A DNA stretch of 64,000 nt from the NCBI RefSeq assembly GCF_027580225.2, contig NC_073348.2, forward strand, positions 23,132,001 through 23,196,000, read 5' to 3'. The stretch comes from Misgurnus anguillicaudatus (taxonomy: Eukaryota; Chordata; Actinopteri; Cypriniformes; Cobitidae). Below, in pieces: positions 58,115-64,000 of the stretch. Numbering within the stretch: the stretch's first letter is position 1; each line of letters starts with the position of its first letter. The translations under genes and the position numbers were made by a program. The notes under the pieces are model-generated. The model made no database searches and had not been told where the DNA came from. It worked only from the letters and a program-made list of their open reading frames with translations.

Positions 58115-58520
58115 TAATCTTAACACTGTAGTAAATTACTGCGCTTTACTTTACCTGTATGTTTTTCTTGTGTTTATTTCATGTTGTACAACCGCTTAGT
58201 AGTATTAAAATAAATGGGTTTATAATAAAATAAATAAATTTGTTTTATATCATACTTTATTTTGTAAGTAATACATTAAAGTTAATCACCATATTCACGT
58301 GTTGCCTTAACCACTTAAGGGTTTTTGCATTTGATATATTTCGTTAAAAATACATTAAAATAAGAATAGCCATAGCAGGATTGCACGTATTGGTTAGACT
58401 TAATGACGACCTCAACTTTATTCAAACTTATTCAACTCCTGTGACTGGTAACTTACCTACTATAACATTTTAAGGGCTAATTTTGGTTAACACTAAAACT
58501 TAATAAAATAAACAAATCAC
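58115..58520. other. AT-rich DNA downstream of plpp5
   Basis: No exon or transposon end was recognised between the MITE and the presumed plpp5 polyadenylation site. Confidence 0.5.
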
Positions 58521-58524
58521 ATTT

Positions 58525-58939
58525 ATAAATCATCACAAACTTTATTGACAAAGATACTCGAAGAAGTTTTCCTTTCCGTGTCTTAACTGAAGAGTCTATA
58601 AATATGTATTATAAAATAGACCTAGAAGCTGTTGTAACATACACTGAGGTCTTTTGCCAAGATATTTCACATATTAACTTCGAAAAGCTTGATCCCATAC
58701 AAATTATTCAAGACATTTTCAAAAAAGACATCTATAATACACAAAACATTTAATACCCGCAACTGTATAGAAAGTCCAAACCAAGTCCCCATTGGTTGAC
58801 AGGTGGCACACATACACAAAAATAGACATAATGGCAGCATCTGGCTTTAGGAAGCATATGCATCTCAAGTCTGATGGAAAGGTAAACATTTACACAGTAT
58901 TAAGTTGTTGGTCTGGGTGAGACCCAGCAGAAAAAGTCC
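58525..58939 (-). other. plpp5: Probable 3' untranslated region of plpp5
   Basis: Follows the plpp5 stop codon at 58940-58942. An AATAAA polyadenylation signal (minus strand) is at 58541-58546, about 395 bases after the stop, so cleavage near 58525 is expected. Confidence 0.6.
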
Positions 58940-61900
58940 CTAAAGAGGTAAAAGATAGCCTTGGTTGGTCTGCTTGCGTTCCTGTGCAGGGGTCACTGGC
59001 TCTCTCAGTCGAAGGGGTCTGTGGCAGTCGGAGTCATTCAGAGCTGGATAATGTTGTCGGTAACATAAGTAAGAAAAGACTAAACCTAGAAGAGACCCCA
59101 CCAACACATCTGAAAAAGATAGTGATTAAAGAAATGTTAAAACACTACATATTAATAGGCAGTGATGATGTCACAGGTTTCTCTTTACATGATATGTACA
59201 CTGATGACACGTCTGATAATCTGTGAGGGTGTTAACTGATTTTTTTAAAAGTCAAAGAAGTCTTACCTTGCCAGTGATGTTTGTAGTCACATGTCCTGGA
59301 GAGGGCGATCATAATGGCGCATAGTAGGGGGGTGAGGAAGGCACACAACCTCCAGGCTCTGCCCCGGCCTAAAGGGCTAAAACAATGCAGCTTTCCAGCT
59401 ACATACAAGGCAGTGAAGCCCAGACCAGCAAAAGCAACTAAAGAGAAAACATAAAGTGGTTGCAGTGTTAGATGCAAGGATTTGTTTCATGAATGTAAAG
59501 ATGTGCGTGCTTTCCAAACAATGTTTTGAATGTAAATGGAGAAATGAACACAGAAACTGTATTTACAGGATGAGTGTCCACTAGGAAAACTTTTTCTGCC
59601 CTCCATTATTACATCCGGGTCACCGGTACAGTGAAGCTCCGTGTTCATTTGGCCATCCGGAAAACAGCGGTAGAGGAAATCAGGTCGTGGCCTGGCAGTG
59701 ACAAAGAAATAAAGGGAACAAAAAATTCAATAGGATTAAAAGACTAGGTCTTGCCTCTCTGTGCCTTTCAACAAACGCAGTCCAAGCTGAAATTATCTCT
59801 GAAAATCAGCACTTAGGGAGTAAAACAGGCTTTTATAGAAGAATTTCTTAGCATTAAAGCCCATCTGAAGATCTCATTACAGTATGCACAAATAAATGTT
59901 AAATGGATGGAGGATGAATAATTGAAAAGTGACTGAAGAATAAACAACATTTGCATTTCCTGAAAGAAAATGCTTGCAGGCAGCAGATAGAAATAGCACG
60001 GGTCAATGCAATGTTATTTTTTAACAACATAAGTAAACTATCTGCTGTAAAAAAAATGAATATATATCATGTTTTTATCACAGTGTGTCTAACTCCCTGT
60101 GCTTCTCTCTTTAAGAACGAGTGCACTCATTTTACAGTCTTCTTTTATGTCTTGCTTCCCCGGTTGTCAAAACAAAAATGGTAAAATGTACCAAACGCAA
60201 AATTTTCTTGTAGAAATGCACAGTTGCTTTGGTTAACCACGAAGCATGGACAGAATCAACCGGAAAAATAGAATAAAAGCGTATTTTGGCATTTTAATGA
60301 GATACATTAGCCCAAAAATATGAACAGCAACGTAAGGACGATTTACTTCGTCGCAGATAGACACCTTTCTACAGTTTTATTTAAATTGCACATTTGCTTA
60401 CCAAATTTTTACTTTCCTTTACAAAAATGCACACACTGCCGGACGGCAGAAACTTACAAGTAACATCTTGTGCAATGTGCATCTAGCCAATTACACTGAA
60501 TACTTTAATGGTATCTATTGATGTGACAATGTGATGGACAAAACTACTTATTTTAGTGCAGAGAATAAGTTAGGATGTTTTAACTTACCTGCCCACGGCT
60601 AACTTGATTGCATTAGTGAAAACTCCATTCAACACCAGGGTCAAAGTTGCAGCTAAATCATTCAGGAGACATACAGAGACTTTTATTAGCAAACAATGAC
60701 TTAAAGGGGAAATTTCACAAGACTTTTTTAAGATGTCAAATAAATCTTTGGTGTCCCCAGAGTACAAATGTGAAGTTCTAGCTCAAAACACCATAAAGAT
60801 AATTTATTATAACATGTTGAAATTGCCAATTCGTAGGTTTGAGCAAAAATGTGCAGCCTTGGGTGTGTCCTTTAAAATGCAAATGAGTTGATCTCTGCAC
60901 TAAAATGGCAGTGCCGTGGTTGGAAAGTGCAAATTAAGGGGCTGTATTATCCCCTTCTGACACCACAAGGGGAGCCAAATTTCAATGACCTATTTTTTCA
61001 CATGCTTGTGGTGAATGATTTACCAAAACTAAGTTACTGGGTTGTTCTTTTTCACATTTTCCAGGTTGATAGAAGCACTTGGGATCCAATTATAGCACTT
61101 AAACATGGACATTTTTTTTTCGTTTTTCATGATATGTCATCTTTAAACAAGATACAAGACTAATACTAATACTAATGCAAGTAATAAAACAAACACAGAC
61201 TGTCATCAGCACAGCTACTGTATATTTGGTTCATAAGTGATCATGACGCAATCGTATGTCCTAAGCAACTAATGATTCAAGTAAACTTTTGCTGGTTCCC
61301 TCCATGACCGAACACAAACATACTTTCTAAATAACAGCTGAATAGATGACGGTAAATTTGTTACCATGTAGTACACTGTAAAAAATATATGTTGGTTCAA
61401 CTTAAAATTAGTTACCTGATTGCACCAAAAAAGTAGGTTAATTAAACTTAAAAATATTAGTTAACTAAAAAATTTGCGTAAAATGTCAAATTATATTTTT
61501 AAGTAGAATGAACTAAAAACCTTAAGGCAACCAGGTATTTTAAGTTGAAACAACTTTTTTTACAGTGCTATATAAAGTTTATTTAGACTATTTAAAAGGG
61601 GACAAATCATGAAAATCGCACTTTTTTAAGTGCTATAATTGGGTCCCCAGTGTTTCTTTCAACCTAAAAAATGTATACAAGATCAACCCAGTAACCCAGT
61701 TTTGGTAAATCATTCTCCGCAAGCATGTAAAAAACAGGTCATTGAAATTTGACTCCCACCGTGATGTCAGAAGGGGACAACACCGCCCCTTTAATCTGCA
61801 CTATCCAGGACACACCCCAAAACAGCACATATTTGCTCACACCTACAAAGTGGCAATCCCAACATGCCACAATAAATTATCTATATGGTATTTTAAGCTA

Positions 61901-62954
61901 AAACTTGAAAAACAATGACAATGACACTTGAAAAAAACAATGACTCCTTTAGGGCGTGTTCATGTAATCTCATATTTGGTTCAGTTCAAACAAACTCTGG
62001 TGCGATGGCTCAGTTGACGCGGTTCATTTGAGTAAATGTGAATGCTGCCACCCAAACTTTGGTTCGCACTAAACAAGCAAACGGAGACCGCTGAAAAGGC
62101 GGGTCTTGGTACGCTTCCATACGAACTTTGGTGTGGTTCGAAGCACTTGGTCCAGAGACAAGGCAACGAACCAAAATCAGGATGTGATATCACAAGATAA
62201 TGTTTTACAGCGGTATGAGCCGTGTATGCAAAACAAAACAAACATGGAGTAACAAAGAGGTTAAGAGCCTTCAGGGAACCAAATTTTTGCAACACTGTGA
62301 AGAACCACTTGTAGCACCTTTATTTTTAAGAGGGTACCCATAATTGTCTCCACATTTCTGTAGTAAACAAACACCACTTACCCAAAGATGCTTCTTTAAC
62401 ATCACCCTTTCCACCTTGTTTTAAGAAGGCAAAGAAGAAAATAACAGCTAACGGTGTGCAAAGGGCGATAGTCTGTGTAAAGAAGTAAATAAGAGAAAAA
62501 TGGTCAACGTAGATATCATCATGCACCATGCATATAGTTGAATTCTATATCCATGTATTTAGGATGAGTCATCATAAGCTGAACTTACAAACATGAGGCG
62601 GGTGGGAACGCGGTCCTTTTTGACAGGGTGGAACTTATATAGCCAGAGTTCTTCAGGTTGGATCTCTCGGCTGAATGGAGGCAGGTTCTCCGTTAGGCTT
62701 TAAATACAAACAAAATAACTATTAAGAGGCACAACTGAAAATTTGAACCTGCTGCTCACCAACGCCACAACAAAGCACTGGCAGAACAGGTTATGGATGA
62801 TGTGGTTATGACTTAAACCTCGAAAGCTTATTTTTACATACGTAAGAGTCACATGTATGCTTTTGGCTGAAAAGTTAACTCACATAAACACAGCTAGAAG
62901 AAGCAGCCGTATGATAACTTCACAAATGAAGCCAATATCAAAATTCTTCCTCAT
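58940..62954 (-). CDS. plpp5: Phospholipid phosphatase 5 (PAP2 family), seven coding exons
   Basis: PLPP5 is a multi-pass membrane phosphatase that removes phosphate from phosphatidic acid and related lipid phosphates, yielding diacylglycerol. Exons read right to left: 62954-62884, 62697-62589, 62472-62382, 60652-60589, 59691-59567, 59437-59267, 59109-58940; 801 bases, 266 residues, against about 264 in human. The three PAP2 motifs are present: KLAVGRPRP (residues about 106-114), PSGH (about 148-151, catalytic His) and [13 protein letters not shown] (about 199-211, second catalytic His). Hydrophobic helices include [12 protein letters not shown] at the start, [16 protein letters not shown], and [16 protein letters not shown]. 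All donors are canonical (GTGAGT, GTAAGT, GTAAGT, GTAAGT, GTAAAT, GTAAGA) and phases agree. The ATG at 62954 aligns with the usual family start; an in-frame extension upstream is possible. The gene lies next to ddhd2 on the same strand, across the array. Confidence 0.95.
60690..61150. repeat. Dispersed repeat in plpp5 intron 3, left arm of inverted pair
   Basis: Contains CCCCTTCTGACACCACAAGG, ATTTCAATGACCTATTTTTT and GATTTACCAAAACTAAGTTA. The same phrases appear inverted at 61605-61960. Neither copy is coding. Confidence 0.75.
61374..61567. mobile_element. MITE with CACTGTAAAAA ends
   Basis: The ends CACTGTAAAAAATATA and AACTTTTTTTACAGTG are inverted, and the inner words GGTTCAACTTAAAA and TTTTAAGTTGAAAC also face each other. 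It lies between the two arms of the inverted pair in plpp5 intron 3. Confidence 0.8.
61605..61960. repeat. Dispersed repeat in plpp5 intron 3, right arm of inverted pair
   Basis: An inverted copy of 60690-61150: AACCCAGTTTTGGTAAATCA, AGGTCATTGAAATTTGAC and GATGTCAGAAGGGG. Separated from the left arm by about 450 bp. Confidence 0.75.
61950..62340. mobile_element. Degenerate element with AGGGCGTGTTCATG end
   Basis: Starts AGGGCGTGTTCATGTAATC and contains GTTCAAACAAACTCTGGTGC and GAACTTTGGTGTGGTTCG, typical of GTTCA-type fish MITEs. The right end was not identified. Reading frames here are not recognised. Confidence 0.45.
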
Positions 62955-63120
62955 CTTTGGTGCAGGTTTGTCATTGACAACAGCTCCACCCAAAACCTAA
63001 AAGAAAAAGAAGTGATGACTACAATGAATTAAAAAGAACAAAATTACTTTGAACAGATACAGCAAGAAACAATTTCACCATCACTTTAGTAACACCAACA
63101 GCCTGCCCTGCCACCAGCAT
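62955..63120 (-). other. plpp5: Upstream plpp5 leader exon(s), possible N-terminal extension
   Basis: The exon with the plpp5 ATG starts at 62996 after TTTTAG and is open for 14 codons before the ATG. Upstream, an ATG at 63118-63120 opens MLVAGQAVGVTK to a possible donor AAA|GTGATG (63085) or ATG|GTGAAA (63079), both in phase with that exon. A 26-28 residue N-terminal extension is therefore possible. Known relatives begin at the inner Met, so this is more likely 5' leader. Confidence 0.35.
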
Positions 63121-63718
63121 GATACGAAAAGATGAGTAATGATCACTTTCAGCTGGTTAACGTTAGTTATAAACCCAGCATCACAAGAAAGAAGCCACGA
63201 GTTAATTCAAAAGCGGACTGAAAATGAAACTCGTTTCCTGCAGGACGGAAGTAGTATCGATAGTATCGAAGTGAAATAACCACAGCAATTGTGAGTCACG
63301 GGAAAGATATTGATTGATGGTTCGGTTATCGGTGCGATATCGGCCGTCACCAGGTGCGCGACATCTGTGATATGGATATTTTCTTACGAACATTTCCGCA
63401 AACACGGCATCGCGCATCCTCCTTCTTTTGTCTGGAGTGAGTTGAATACAGACCTTCCGATTGTTTCTTTCTCCGTTTACACCGTCGCTTTATCGGCTGT
63501 TGAACGCAGCCACCGGAGCAGAATTGCGTGATGTCTATCATATATAATTGACATGTCCAGCAGCAGCTAACCGCGGCACATTTCAGCGATGAAAAGCTCT
63601 GACATTTACACGTCACCCAAGCGCTGTCCAAATCGTTCGTTTGGAGTGATTCTTTTTGATCGCTCGGTCGAACCGATTCGCAGCTGATTCGCAGAGCGCT
63701 TGCGAATCACTCATTGTG
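63121..63718. promoter_or_regulatory. GC-richer region upstream of plpp5, probable promoter
   Basis: From about 63200 to 63700 the DNA has many CG steps (GATATCGGCCGTCACC, AACCGCGGCACA, GATCGCTCGGTCG), unlike its AT-rich surroundings, suggesting an unmethylated CpG-rich promoter. Frames on both strands lack recognised domains. GCGAATCACTC-type words near 63670-63715 form small inverted repeats. Confidence 0.45.
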
Positions 63719-64000
63719 TAAATCTTTAGATAAAAAATAAATCTAAAATACGCTCAAGGAAACAATCCACGATTTAATTAAAGTAAAAGTATTAAACTAG
63801 GATTTGTTTTACTGAAAACCATAGGCTAGGTTTTATGGTCCATCAAAAGTTTATGTGTCAACATACCTATTTTTATTTATAATAAAACCATGGTTAATTT
63901 AAAACTATAAAAATACATAAATCTAAAATATGTTCAAGGAAACAATCCATGATTCAATTAAAGTAAAAGTATTAAACTAGGATTTTTTTTTTTACTGAAA
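63719..64000. repeat. Direct repeat, period about 184 bp, cut by window edge
   Basis: AAATCTAAAATACGCTCAAG and the following AAGTAAAAGTATTAAACTAG (63740-63803) recur at about 63919-63982 with few changes. Two units are visible; more may follow beyond the window. Confidence 0.8.

Noticed and set aside
63310..63631. Overlapping frames on both strands upstream of plpp5
   Set aside because: They sit in a CG-rich promoter-like region where stops are rare; no family or splice support.

Overview
The window reads as nuclear DNA of a ray-finned fish, most likely a cyprinid-like teleost. The genes have vertebrate split structure with GT/AG introns. The intergenic DNA is AT-rich and packed with short DNA transposons typical of fish: hAT elements with 8-bp target duplications, TTAA-flanked elements, Tc1/pogo and Harbinger-like elements. 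Two genes are recognised with confidence, both on the minus strand: ddhd2 (phospholipase; coding exons 21167-29877, probable 5' exon ending at 32660) and plpp5 (PAP2-type lipid phosphatase; coding exons 58940-62954). Both act on lipids at membranes, and to my knowledge they are also neighbours on human chromosome 8p11. A third minus-strand gene is seen only as a first coding exon at 12170-12234 (a Met-Gly start suited to myristoylation). A weak candidate for a 50-codon gene lies at 55473-57421.

Layout. 1-12 kb: a dimeric 160-bp tandem repeat interrupted by a TTAA element and a solo LTR, then many short inverted-repeat elements. 12-21 kb: the isolated first exon; a pogo-like transposon keeping a zinc-finger tail and carrying a Tc1-like insertion; two hAT elements, one containing a third. 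21-33 kb: ddhd2, with introns full of transposons. 34.5-54.56 kb: the dominant feature, about 16 kb of GC-rich satellite-like array built from 99-bp and 89-bp monomers, split in three by 1.28-kb AT-rich spacers and partly duplicated as a 7,876-bp block. 54.6-57.5 kb: older, diverged relatives of the spacer. 58.5-63.1 kb: plpp5 and its presumed promoter side. 63.7-64 kb: start of a direct repeat.

The ddhd2 exons have an intact frame of about 664 codons, but the expected splice donor is non-canonical or absent after exons 4 and 15 and doubtful after exon 2. The plpp5 donors are all canonical. This suggests a decaying duplicate, unusual splicing, or sequence error. The array between the two genes is the strongest candidate for something undescribed. 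Its monomers carry two dyad symmetries, its higher-order repeats change length by exactly one monomer, and its spacers resemble the adjacent unique DNA. All gene and repeat calls come from reading the sequence and remembered family knowledge; no database search was run.
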